Assembly: GCA_935421135.1 (NCBI GenBank)
Contig: OW285190.1
Location: forward strand, 7,636,501 to 7,700,500
Reading direction: 5' to 3'
DNA from: Bugulina stolonifera
Taxonomy: Eukaryota > Bryozoa > Gymnolaemata > Cheilostomatida > Bugulidae
DNA: 64,000 bases
The notes under the pieces were generated by a model that was not told the DNA's origin, did not search any database, and was given only the letters and a program-made list of their open reading frames with translations. The translations under genes were made by a program, and so were the position numbers. Shown piece after piece: positions 35,814 through 47,566 of the stretch; the stretch's first letter is position 1, and every line of letters begins with the position of its first letter.

Positions 35814-38540
35814 ATGATTCGATATCCTGCATCAACTGGTAACTGGAGGTGTCAATGGGGACACCTTTGTTCCAACCCAATTAGGGTATTGCTAGTAATG
35901 TTTGGACTTCATCCTGTTAAACCAGAGAAGAGATCACTGAGAGTAATGTTTATCATGTACCAACTGATATGCTGCATAATTCCTGTTTTGTTGCTTCTCT
36001 CGGGTAAGTCAACAATAGCACCTCCGTGATCATTTATCAGATACCAAGGAGACTCGCGTTATGCGAAGCGAATTTAATTTCTGTACTGAATAATTCTAGA
36101 AAATTGCAAGTTGAGATTAGCTGAATATTTAGAGTAGTCAAAAAATATAATTATGTAGATTTCTAATGACATGGTCTTGTTATACGTCAGATACATCCGT
36201 GCACCTATGTACACGTACATGTAGATACCAGAAGCTGTAAGATAATCTGCTCTCTGAGGTTGACAATGATCAATCGCCTCAACTGTATTGCTCTATTTTA
36301 TGACAGGATTTGCTGTCTTCATCTCATGGTTAAGGACTGTTGAGATAAGTCTACTTGTTCTTGCTTCTCCTCTTGCTGCCCTCAGCTATATTATTTCCCA
36401 GATGATTAACAACTAGATATTCTTCACAAATTGTCATCAAAAGTTAGGCTTTTCAAAGATATATGAAGAATTAAACTGGATGAACAACAGTTTAAGGAAC
36501 AAAGGCATGGTTGAGCAAGCCATCAAAGATAAGCGATATCAGAGCGCCATTTTTACACTTGCAATTTTATTAATTGTAACAGAAATAGCGCTTAGAATCT
36601 GGTTTATGCTACTTGAAAATCCAGGAGATTCATTATTCGGATCTGAAGTTCTCTCTAACCAGAATTTCTCTACAGACAAGTATAAGATATTGTACAATTT
36701 CGGCTACTTTGGATATAACTTTTTTAAGAATACAAAGCATTCTAGAAATTACAACTTACATGAGTATATGTTGCATGGTGTGGAATCTGATGTCCGTATT
36801 CAACCACCATTTCCATCGTCAAGTGAACCAGAATGCTAAGGCTGTGGTCAAGAACATCTACGTGCACCGAATGACCCATTTAGAAGTGTGTCAACTTGTG
36901 AGGAGAGTAGATGAACTGTTCAAACTTTATTTAGCCAACACTGTGGCTAACGCTTGTACTCTGTTGCTCCTACTGCTGTATTTGCTCTCAAAACCACTCA
37001 GCGATTCTTGGATGCTAGTGGATATCTTCACCGTTATATTCTGGACATTGTCAGCTGGTGCATCTGCTTTAGTGCTTGTTTTCTTCTCTCACAAACTGCA
37101 AGGCGAGGTGAGCGATGCTTCAGATTTTAAAATTTAATTAAAATTTAATAGCTTTATGCCATAAATATTATCATTGGTTGAGCTGTAATGTTGGTAGAGC
37201 AGACCAATTACATAATCCATGAATTAACATACTGTAGTATTTCATGTGATTTTAGTGTGAAGTAGTCTATGAAGATCTTCTGTACCTTGGAGATGGAGAT
37301 ACTGAGTTTACTACAGCCCAGAGTCACCAGGTAACAGTGAAGTGTAATTAATTCAGTTATGAATAAAAACTGAGGGTGATAAAAAGTAGGTTCAAAATGA
37401 CTGTAACATTTGTCAATATTATTACTGTACTTATACATGAACAAGTACCTAAACTACAGTGTGTGCTTGGTAAACCTAATGTATTTTAGTACATAATTAT
37501 TTTGACATATTTCTAGAAATAGAATCATTGAAGGGTGAAGTTCATTTACCACAAAATTGATGAAATTAAATACAGCACCATCCTGTATATTATAGTAGCA
37601 TTTTATATAATAAGTTACATGATCTATCATAGTAATGATCAGAGCTTCTCTTATCACAATATTCACACTGTGCTGTAGAATCAACATAATGCATAATCAT
37701 TTCTTGAATATTACACATGCAATGTCTACAGAAGGCTTGACGCACAATGTTCTTATAGTATAAACATCTATTTTACTATTGCATAGAATGAGTGGCACGT
37801 GGACATACAATAATTATATGTACATGTAGGTTTACACAAAATATACATGGGCATGAGCATGAAATACAATGCTTAAAGCACATGTAGTATAAAATACTGA
37901 AGTTTTTAAATTTGGTAATAATGGCATGTTGTTTAAATAAACCAAACAAATTATAACACGTTGCAAACTGAAATTACATATTGTAAGTGTTATCGTTCAT
38001 GCCAAACAGAATTTACCTTAATTTCTAGATTCAACTGTTCATTAGCAAGACTAGAAATCCTGAATGCGTTACTCTGGCAGGAATTATCGATGTGAACAAA
38101 GACCTTGGGATCACAGTCAGTATGCTTACGTATAGAACTATTATAACAGACACCAAACTGGTGTAGAACAGCTAAACAGTGAAATAAACTAGATTCATCT
38201 ATTCATCATCAACATCATGACTTGTACACTTTTATTTTTTCAGTAAATGAATCTATTTACGGCACTTGCACTCTTCTACTCTGAAAGGGTGAGATAGGTT
38301 TGATGCTTGCAAACACCCTATTATATTTGGTGCTTAGTCACTCCGCATGTCTATTAGAATGTTGGTTCGCTAATCAATTCACGATCTGTAATAACTGCAT
38401 GTTGATATTACTCTGTAAAGATGCATGTAGACAGAGACCTCTACACTTATCTAATTGATGTTCCATTGTTACTATTGATTCTACAGATTCTCGGTGTCAT
38501 GGCGACGTATTACATGGTGATGGTACAGTTCAACGGCTAA
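35814..38540 (+). pseudogene. Gr-like seven-transmembrane receptor, copy A (recent pseudogene)
   Basis: Five exons can be laid out by comparison with the intact copy at 47567: 35814-36003, 36307-37107, 37256-37330, 38029-38115 and 38487-38540. The first intron is phase 1 and the last three phase 0. Two lesions are visible in exon 2. One is a TAG at 36414-36416 where copies B, C and D have TGG (Trp in NNWIFF). The other is an extra T in a T-run (six instead of five, 36720-36725) that shifts the frame before LLRIQ. All splice sites are consensus GT-AG. The last exon still encodes TYYMVMVQFNG. The rest is highly similar to copies B and C, so inactivation is recent. Confidence 0.8.
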
Positions 38541-39521
38541 AGATTTCAAGTAATTGTACTGTACTCGTTAGGCATATTCGAATATTGCACGTGCACACCA
38601 GATATATAGCAATATGCAGCACTAACAATTTTTTTTTTAGTTCTACGTCTTGAGCCTGAAAGGCTGGCAATGTCAGGCCATTCAAATTTAAATCCAATTT
38701 AAAAGGGACATGGCTTCATAGAAAACTCATATCTAGCGGTGTATAGATAGGCAAGGAGACTAGTTTGAACGTTATATAGAAAAATTTTGTGTTAGCATGC
38801 TCCTCTAGGAACACCAGGTCTACAACTTATCGATCACCCCAAGTATGACTATTAATCTCACAACTGTCATAAACTAAACGTATTTTTTGTTGCGTGTGAT
38901 GGGAAACTAGAACGCCATTCTCTTTTACATGTATGCGATGGTGACTCAAACGCAATTCTCCCCCACATGTGTTTGGTCAAGAGAACCGTCTATCTGCAGC
39001 AACCAACAATATTGTTTGTTTCGCGAAACCTGTCCACCATCTTATGCAGAAGACCATCACTTCTAAAACAGAATGCACAGTGACGCACAGCAGTAACTAA
39101 GTTTCATCTTTCGATTTATATTTTTTAATATAGGTTTATTGTATGTAATAAATATTTAACCTTGTAAAATCTGCAATAATATATTGTTGTTTGACCGCAG
39201 CTGATTTCAGGTGTTTGTAGTTGCCAGCAATTAGTTTTCATTTTCATGGTGGTGAAAAAATACCATTAATAGAAGTGAAATCAATTTACTATTACATTAA
39301 TTAGCTAGCAGTTACTTCTACAGACTACAAAATAGACGAAAATTGTATAGCTATGTTGATTAAACTAATTCAGCAAAAGACCAGTACACTGTGCCAAAAG
39401 TTCCATCTTAATTAAAAAGACATCAAGGGGTTAGAAACAAACCAACAGTCAATATATTGTATTCACTATCATCCATTTGAATTTTGCGACCTGGACTGAC
39501 GTGGTAGCAAATAAAAACCCA

Positions 39522-39707
39522 AGCTGGTCGTCCGTCTCAGGCTAAAAGGTCGACTGACCTAAGAATTTGCTTGGTTGGTTGGTAGCTGGTCGTCCGTCTC
39601 AGGCTAAAAGGTCGACTGACCTAAGAATTTGCTTGGTTGGTTGGTAGCTGGTCGTCCGTCTCAGGCTAAAAGGTCGACTGACCTAAGAATTTGCTTGGTT
39701 GGTTGGT
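39522..39707. repeat. 62-bp tandem repeat, three identical units
   Basis: The unit starts AGCTGGTCGTCCGTCTCAGG and ends GCTTGGTTGGTTGGT. The three copies are identical by eye, so the amplification is very recent (or an assembly effect). Confidence 0.9.
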
Positions 39708-40282
39708 AGCTCACCGGTACACCCAGGTTTCTCGCATGAAAGTGTGGATGCTACATTTGACCCAGGCCAGTGTGTTCACAACACCCTGACTGAAATGAAT
39801 GGGAAGATTCTTGAGCAGGTTGGCCTGTGTTGCAATTTTAGGTTGCAAAGACACTACATAAGTTCAAGAAAAATCTTTCAGGTGCATGTTACACGTGGGA
39901 AACATTTAGTTGAACTTAATTGTCATCAGGCAGAAATATTTCAATCTGTGTGTTTCCATATTGTTACGAGTAATGCGAAAATAGTTGATGGTTTAACCTA
40001 AGCTACAAGAAAGAGGTAAATCCCAAAGAGGTTGAAGGCAAATGCATCACTACCCCAAATCATCCCCTTGTAGATTTACATAATGTTATTTAGACTTATC
40101 TACCCTTGCTTCTAATAGAATTATTGAGTAGACAACTTCTTTAGTTTACAAGACAAAAACACTACAGATACGTAGCACCCAACAAAGTTTTCGGGTGTTT
40201 CAAACTTGTGGTATGCATCCATGTAGCACGTCTTCTATACCAGTTAACTTGTTGAACTTGGCCTCGAACTGACCTTTGTAAT

Positions 40283-40290
40283 TATAAAAA
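40283..40290 (+). promoter_or_regulatory. Candidate TATA box of Gr-like copy B
   Basis: TATAAAAA followed by CACAATTTCACATTCATG and a downstream TTGATCAA block. The same order is conserved upstream of copy C (46847). It is about 830 bases before the ATG, so a 5' UTR intron would be needed. Confidence 0.3.
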
Positions 40291-41112
40291 GCACAATTTC
40301 ACATTCATGTTTAGTTGCTTGCAGACTCTTGATCAAAAAGATGATCTTACTAATATTATATTATACATTCTTTACCTGTATACTGTATTAACAGTGTAGG
40401 GTATCATGCACAATACCTGAGATTGAGTTCTCCAAATGCTACTAGAACCTAATGTCTGCTTTCCCAAAAGAGTTCATAAATCACATGAACTGAGTCTCTA
40501 TAAGTCGCCATAGTTTGGTATCTTGTGTCATACCCACAGGACCGACATTCTCCTTGGTACTGGCGAATCTCTAACCCAATTATAGGGCACAGGTCAGAGG
40601 TCGCACTTCAGCCTTCACTGTTTGGAATGCTGTTTTCTGGTGTCACCAAAGTACTTGGCACTGTGTGCCTGCCTAGCTTGCCTCTTTCTTTTCGTTTTTG
40701 ATGCTCTGGCCTGGATTTCACGCGGCTGTGACTCAGTCACCCGTCAGCCACAAAAATGATGGCCTGAAATCACAGGCTAATGTCATTTTACAACATTTCA
40801 ACAACATAAACACAACACCACTAAAACAATATCACAATGCTACCAATATTGTATTTAGTGTGAATTTTTTGTAACCATCGTGTACATCTCACTGGATCAA
40901 TACGAATCTATGAAAAGTTTATCTATTATTAATGTGCCTTCTTCCTGCTAACACTGGTTTTTACAAGTGATAATTTACACTCTACTCGTATGCTGCTTGA
41001 CTTAATAGTGGCATTTGAAGGTAGATCTTATTTTACTTAGTGATCAGTATACAGATACATTGCGCTGCACATTAGTGAGACGACAAATTCAGGTAAAAAT
41101 TATCTGTTCGAA

Positions 41113-43656
41113 ATGATACGATATCAGGCACCAACTGGTAAATGGAGGTGTCATTGGAGACACCTTTGCTCTAACCCAATTAGGGTATTGCTAGTAATGT
41201 TTGGACTTCATCCTGTTAAACCAGAGAAGAGGTCTCTAGGAGCAGTGTTTATTGTGTACCAGCTGATATGCTGCATGGTTTCTGTTCTGATGCTTATTGC
41301 AGGTAAGTCAATAATAGCTTCAACAGTGATGTCACAATTTTGTCAAAAATAGTGTCAACAATAGTGTCAACAATAGTGTTAAAAATGGTGTCAACAGTAG
41401 CGTCGACAATAGTGCAACTATGATGGTTCATCTAACCTGCTAGAAACCGAGGAGACTCTCCTTATACAAAAGTAACTTTCATTTATGACTAATCCTAGAG
41501 AAATACAATTTGACGATTAAGAAACTTGAAGGGAACTCATACATATACCTACCCAATGGCAGGTGGTTATTGTAGGTCAGATACAACATTAATAGACTGT
41601 GGAATACTCAAAGTTGCAATTCAACTGGCAATAATCTTTTGGCAACTGGATGAAGACTACAACAGTAGTATTGTTTCAAGTTCAATAATAGTTGGCCTCA
41701 TATTAATAAGCTACATGGAAAGCACTAGGTGCTTTGACACATTTGCTTTTTACCCATACTTAGGCTTGTTCTACAATGAAGCAGTTCTAATAGGCTCAAA
41801 TGCACATGTACATGTACACACCATAAGCTGTAGGATCACCTCTGCCCTGCTGTTGCCAATAACCAACCGCCTAAATTTTATTGTTCTATCTTATGACAGG
41901 ATTTGCTGTCTTCATCTCATGGCTGAGAACAGTTGAGATAAGTCTTCTTGTTCTTGCTTCTCCTCTTGCCGCTCTCAACTATATTCTTGGCCAGATGATT
42001 AACAACTGGATATTCTTCGCAAATTGTCATCGGAAATCAGGATTTTCAAAGTTTTATGATGATTTGAACCAGGTAAGCAACAATTTAAAGAAAAAAGGAA
42101 TGGGTGAAAACGCCACTAACAAGAAAAAATATCAGAATAGCATTTGTTTGCTTGCAATCTCACTAATTGTAATAGAAGTGTCACTTAGATTCTGGTTTAT
42201 GCTACTGGAAAATCCAGGAGATCCATTGTTTGGATCTGAAGTTCTCTCTAGCCAAAATTTCTCCACAGACGTGCATGAAATACTGTTTTATTTCGGATAC
42301 ATTGGTTACAACCTCCTAAGGATACAAGGTATTCTCGAAGCAACAACTTACATGAGTACATGCTACATGGTATGGAAACTGCTGTCCACATTCAATCACC
42401 ATTTCCATCATCAAGTGAACCAGAACGCTAAGGCTGTGGTTAAAAACATCTATATGTACCGAATGACCCATTTAGAACTGTGTCAACTTGTGAGGAGGGT
42501 GAATGAACTGTTCAAACTATATTTGGCCAGCACTGTGGCTAACGCCTGTATTGTTTTGCTCCTATTGCTATATTTGCTTTCAAAACCACTCCGTGATTCA
42601 TAGATACTACTGGATATCCTCAGTGTTCTATTCTGGATATTGACAGCAGCTGCAGCTGCTTTAGTACTCATTTTCTTCTCTCACAAACTTCAAGAGCAGG
42701 TGAGTAAGAATCAATATTAAAACCTAACAGATTATTGCCATAAATATTAGCATTGGCTGAACTTCAACGTTGGTAGGGCTGATCAATAACATAATTCATT
42801 AACAATACCTCTTTAACATACATGTATTTCATGTGATTTTAGTTTGAAGTAGTCTATGAAGATCTTCTTTATCTTGGAGATGGAGATACTGAGTTTACTA
42901 CAGCCCAGAGTCATCAGGTAACAGTAATGTTTTATTAAAATATTAGCTAACTTAGGAATCAAACATTTAAGTAAAGTTGCCCGAGAGATGCATGACACGA
43001 TTTTCAGATTCTGGGTGATCAAAAATTGGTTTATAAAGTTCTGTTTGCAAACATTGTTACTATTATTAACTAATCTGTTCTAGTGAATAACCTTCCCATG
43101 AGCCTCTAGCTGGATCATTGAAGAGTAAAACCCATTCCCACAGAACTGATGCATATAAATTTCAACAGCTGTTTTAGTTGCACCCTGCAGATTGAGTGTC
43201 TGCTTTAATCACATGATCTATCATGTGATCAGAGTTCCTCTTATCTCAATTCACAATGTATAGAATATTTATAACAGAATGAACATAACAATTTTCAGGA
43301 TATTGCAATGTTTCCACTGAATGAATATTATATTTACGATACTATTATGCTCGTCTGACTCTGAAACTGTGAGAGAGATTTGATGCTTGTGGGCCACAGG
43401 GCATTACTGCTAATACCATATATTGGTGTTTAGTCACTTGGGATGACTTGTCTATTAGAATAAAGCCTCAGTAATCAGCCTACGCGCTGTAACAACTCTG
43501 TGTTGATATTACTCTGCAGAGACAACCAGTGATCTCCTTTTCCGATAGATATTGATCGACATGACTTGATGTTGGATAAAATTTCTCTTTATGATTCTAC
43601 AGATGATCAGTGTAATGACGACGTACTACGTGGTGATGGTACAATTCAACGGCTAA
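41113..43656 (+). pseudogene. Gr-like seven-transmembrane receptor, copy B (pseudogene, exon 4 deleted)
   Basis: Exon 1 is 41113-41302, exon 2 41900-42699, exon 3 42843-42917 and the last exon 43603-43656 (MISVMTTYYVVMVQFNG). Exon 2 has one TAG at 42601-42603, where copies A and C have TGG (Trp298 of copy C, start of TM6). The 87-base exon 4, which encodes the NPECVTL…VNKDL loop, is absent. The surrounding intron sequence aligns with copies A and C on both sides, so a deletion near 43290-43320 removed it. Splice sites are otherwise normal, and an AATAAA lies at 43745. Skipping exon 4 would keep frame, but the conserved segment next to TM7 is lost. Confidence 0.8.
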
Positions 43657-44712
43657 GGATTCCAAGTTCTTGTATAGTCACCATCTCTGAAATCACAAAC
43701 TTCATTTCGGGTGCTTTGAAAACTATTTACTTACATGTAATAGCAATAAAAGAAATTATATTCTATTAAAGCGTTCTTTTGTTAGCTTAATACGTTATTC
43801 TATTATTATTGTTGTACAATGTGTTTGAAAGTTTAAGGCCCACTTTATTTTGGTTATACTGCATTTTGACAACTATTTTGAAATTTATATAAATTTCCAC
43901 TAAAAAAGAACAAACATTCTTACTGTTATGTTATACGCAAATAAACTCACCAATAACTGACTACATAATGGTCCACTCTGCATCACTTACATGTACATTG
44001 TAGCACTTCGTGGAATTTCCTTTTCAATGAATAAGGGTGAGTAATAAGAATTTAATTTAATGCCTTTTTGCTCAACAATGCAAATACAACGGATTGTTTT
44101 TGGCTGTAAGCTTGAAACACTACTGCAACTCGTAATTGCTGCAACAGTTATCCATTTGTAAGCCAAGTAAGAAATTAATGAACACTGGTACTATACTGTC
44201 GTTAGAGGAGCTTATGAGTGCTTCCCTAGCAAAGTAGTGTGCACTACTAATGAATTGTCCCATGTTCATTGATGACAATGCTCAGAGCTACTGTTTACAT
44301 GTGTGGCCTGCATCACATCACTTATAGAGATTCTATATTACAGTCACCCACTAGAAAAGAATTGATACTGTGATACTAAAGTCGTAATAGAAATTACGTC
44401 AATAGGTGGCTGTAGTTTTATATTTAAGTTAACAACAATTAAGCTGTAAGCAACTTCTACTCTCGAAAGTTGACCATGCATGTCAAATTTCAGGCTCAGT
44501 TATGCAAATATGGGTTGTTAAGGCTGATAAATTATTAGATTACCCACTGTTTGCTCAATCTCAGTGAATTATTTAAGGTTCACAAGCAGTGTAGTGGCTG
44601 TATAGAAAATTCACAACCAATAATATCAATCATGAACCCACCTCCGACTTGATGTCATGAATTGACAATCTCTAGTCATTATTCTCGTACATGTAGATTG
44701 GTAGATTTGCAT
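43657..44712. other. Intergenic, no gene recognised
   Basis: 3' flank of copy B, with AATAAA at 43745-43750. AT-rich, and nothing else could be named. Confidence 0.4.
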
Positions 44713-44716
44713 GTAT

Positions 44717-46011
44717 TGTAATGTTTCTGCTGATGAATACACACGGGTGCCGATAGTACGAGTGTGGGAAGCGCCCGTGAGTGGTCGACCAAGCTGTGCT
44801 TCCAGCATTACATTAAGAGTGAACAGCATGTAGTAACTTATGCACGTGTAAATGCCATAGGCCCAATGCTAGTGTTCATGAAAGAGTATGTGAAAGAGTA
44901 TGTTCAGTCGAGCTCGAGGATGAGTTTGGGTGAATGGTCTAAAAGGACCTACCTCTCTCAGAGAGAAGACTCTGTAAGGTTTGAGTTGGGAGATGTGACT
45001 TCATTGGAGTCTAATAATCAACTGATTTGTGCAGTAAAATGCTCATAATAATAATAATAATATTATAATATCCGTGATGCCAAACACAATCCTTTAACGT
45101 GGCTGCCCAATAGCAGAGCTAGTCGAGGGGCTACCACGGCTCCTAGAGCTAGATATTATCATAGTTCGACATGGCACAGAGGGAAAATCTTCTTCGGGGC
45201 GAAAACCTCTAGGTCATTGGCGGGACTCGAACCCACGTCCTTGCAGATAACTTGCGTCATTGCTGCAAGACCAGAGTGACTAGCGCTAGACCACTCGGCC
45301 ACCAAGAACAAGGCAATGCTTTCATACTGAGGCCAGTTCCGGTAGCAGTTTCGGTAAAAAGCCCGATAGAGTATCGGGAGGAGCGACTCGAACCCACGTC
45401 CTTGCAGATAACTTGCGTCATTGCTGCAAGACCAGAGTGACTAGCGCTAGACCACTCGGCCACCAAGAACAAGACCATGCTTTCATACTGAGGCCAGTTC
45501 TGGTAGCAGTTTCGGTAAAAAGCCCGATAGAGTATCGGGAGGAGCGATATAGTATTGGCATGGGAAATTGCATAAGAATATGGCGGCAAAAGGCCGATGC
45601 CCGACGTTGAAATGGTCGACCATTATAAAAAATGCTTATAATAGCGTGGAATATATTAACATATATATACAAAAACCAGTACATTCTGAAACTTCGGACC
45701 TCCTGGTGGGCTTAACAAAAGACTTAGAGATAGAATGATACTTAGTACATTATTGTTCCAAGTGATTGCACAACTGTAAACAACAGTAGACAGGCACAGA
45801 CAGGTATAATTAGATGATGATAAGCATGTGCACCTATACATAGATGTATACAAATACAGTCAGGTATTGTAGGCTATTACATAAGTGTTACATAAGTGTT
45901 ACATAAGTAATTTGCACTAGTAAGTGCCAAGTATGCCATCAGGCTATAATGTCAGTTAGGAGGGTGATTGAGGGTCTTGTTATCCTCTTGCGGGATGTCC
46001 GTAACACCACA
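44717..46011 (-). mobile_element. Solo LTR, family 2, enlarged by tRNA-derived repeats (TSD GTAT)
   Basis: Starts TGTAATGTTTC and ends GTAACACCACA, flanked by GTAT on both sides (44713-44716, 46012-46015). The left third matches 50815-51628. It contains a class-II-tRNA-derived repeat duplicated in tandem (45228-45548), which accounts for much of its extra length. Confidence 0.75.
45228..45548 (-). repeat. 160-bp tandem duplication carrying Ser/Leu-tRNA-like SINE heads
   Basis: Two near-identical 160-base units. On the minus strand each has GGTGGCCGAGTGGTCTAGCG (A box of Ser/Leu tRNAs) and GTGGGTTCGAGTCCCGC or a close variant (B box with a pairing T arm), about 60 bases apart as in class II tRNAs. 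The acceptor arms do not pair, so these are tRNA-derived repeats, not working tRNAs. Confidence 0.7.
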
Positions 46012-46015
46012 GTAT

Positions 46016-47566
46016 TTCTGAGCTCTACCAATGTACGAATCATGTAATTGCCTATTCGGCCCTTTAATGACTTGTAATATGTAGATTGTACAATGTATGT
46101 CTAAAATGTTGTATACAGATTCATGTGGATTAAAATTAGATTTTTGCAATTCACATGCACTAGCTTTATTGAAAAAAGCTTATACTGTGTTGAAAAGTTG
46201 AGAAATTGTTTTCCGCAAACCACCTATGTTAGCATTACTTGATACATAAATGTATCTAAGCTATTTTAAGAGAAGTTAATAAGTATTATCTGCATAAAGC
46301 AACATCAAGATTTTTAAAGCATCTTCAATGATTCTCTCAGTAGGAGTTATCTCTACCTATTCTGGTCTCATATTACGGAAATTTGGTTATAAGTGTAATT
46401 CTTACAAATCTGCCATACAGTATAAAGTGTAGAAGTAGTACCAAGTAGTTATAACAGCTTTCGTAAAAATTACTACGTTCACTTAATAAAACAGATGGTT
46501 GGCCAGCAGTAGAGCAGTGCAATTTGTTAATGAGCAAATTCTGATATTTCAGTGGATTCACCTTATAGTAAACACCTTATAGTAAATTACGGGTTTATGC
46601 CCACTAAATTCGTTTGGCAGCTAATCATCAGTGAGAAAATTGTTTCAATATGCCTGCTGACACAGCTTGAGTGATTTGCGAGTGTCCGAACCTGGGCAAT
46701 TCTCGAGTGACTTACTATAATGTCTATAATGCGGACCAAGTTGTAATCTAGACTATTTTTCTGCATTGTGATTCAACCTTCTTTCTCAGGTTGAGACCGA
46801 TCTTTCATCAATTAATTTTTCGACCTCGGTGCAGAACTAATTTCCCTATATAAGGAGCACAATTTCACATTCATGTATAGTTGTTTGCGGACTGTTGATC
46901 AACAAGGTACTTTTACTAATACAATACTATGCAGTTTTTTGCAGTTTATCACTAACAGTGTAGACTGTAGAGTATCAAGCACAATATCAAGCCTTGGGTT
47001 CTTTCAAGTTCAGTCTCATGGCTGTTACTAGGACTCAATGTCTGCTTCCCACAGCAAAACCTAAGGTACCACTCCTGCCATGGTGTGCTACATGTAAGTC
47101 AAGCCCACAGGACCCATCTTCCCACAACCATTGAACCGAGCCCAGCGGTCGTCCTCCAGTCTTTGTCATGTATAGTGCTATTTAGTTGGTGTTACCACAG
47201 GACTTTGCACCCTTGTGCATGGTTGGCCTAGTTTCTACCCTCTCTCAGTGCTAAAAAATAATGACTTATCACAGGCTAATGTTATTTTACAACATTTCAG
47301 CATCATGAACGCAACACTACTAAAACATTAACGCAATGGTGCTACTAATAGTGTCAAGTTGTTTGTTTCACAGGATCAATAAAAATCTATGATATGTTTA
47401 TCTATAATTTGTGTTTTTCTTGTTAACACTTGCGCTTACAAAAAATAATCTATTGTACTAGACTAGATAGTGGGATGTGAAAGTAGATTTCACTCCAGTT
47501 ACTTATCGGTAAAGCTATTAAGCACTAGGGAGACGAGAAATTTAAAAAACGTTTATCTCTTCAAAA
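46016..47566 (+). promoter_or_regulatory. 5' flank of Gr-like copy C, with candidate TATA box at 46847
   Basis: From about 46820 this aligns with the flank of copy B (CACAATTTCACATTCATG…TAGTTG…GGACTGTTGATCAA). TATATAAG lies at 46847-46854. A possible donor (AACAAG|GTACTT) follows, so a non-coding first exon with a 5' UTR intron is plausible. The left part (46016-46800) has no recognised feature. Confidence 0.3.

Larger units (their letters stand above)
38541..41112. other. Intergenic between Gr-like copies A and B
   Basis: Holds a dispersed short repeat near 38571-38630 (also near 6190 and 23998), three identical 62-bp tandem units (39522-39707), a dispersed-repeat stretch (39733-39835, also near 22325-22450), and from about 40250 the 5' flank shared with copy C. 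No other gene recognised. A 100-codon frame at 39699-40001 lies in repeat sequence. Confidence 0.5.

Noticed and set aside
44764..45048. 94-codon plus-strand frame
   Set aside because: Lies entirely within a solo LTR whose other copies do not keep the frame.
45228..45480. Possible working Ser/Leu tRNA genes
   Set aside because: A and B boxes and a T arm are present, but acceptor and anticodon stems do not pair and the units are tandem copies in an LTR. tRNA-derived repeats fit better.
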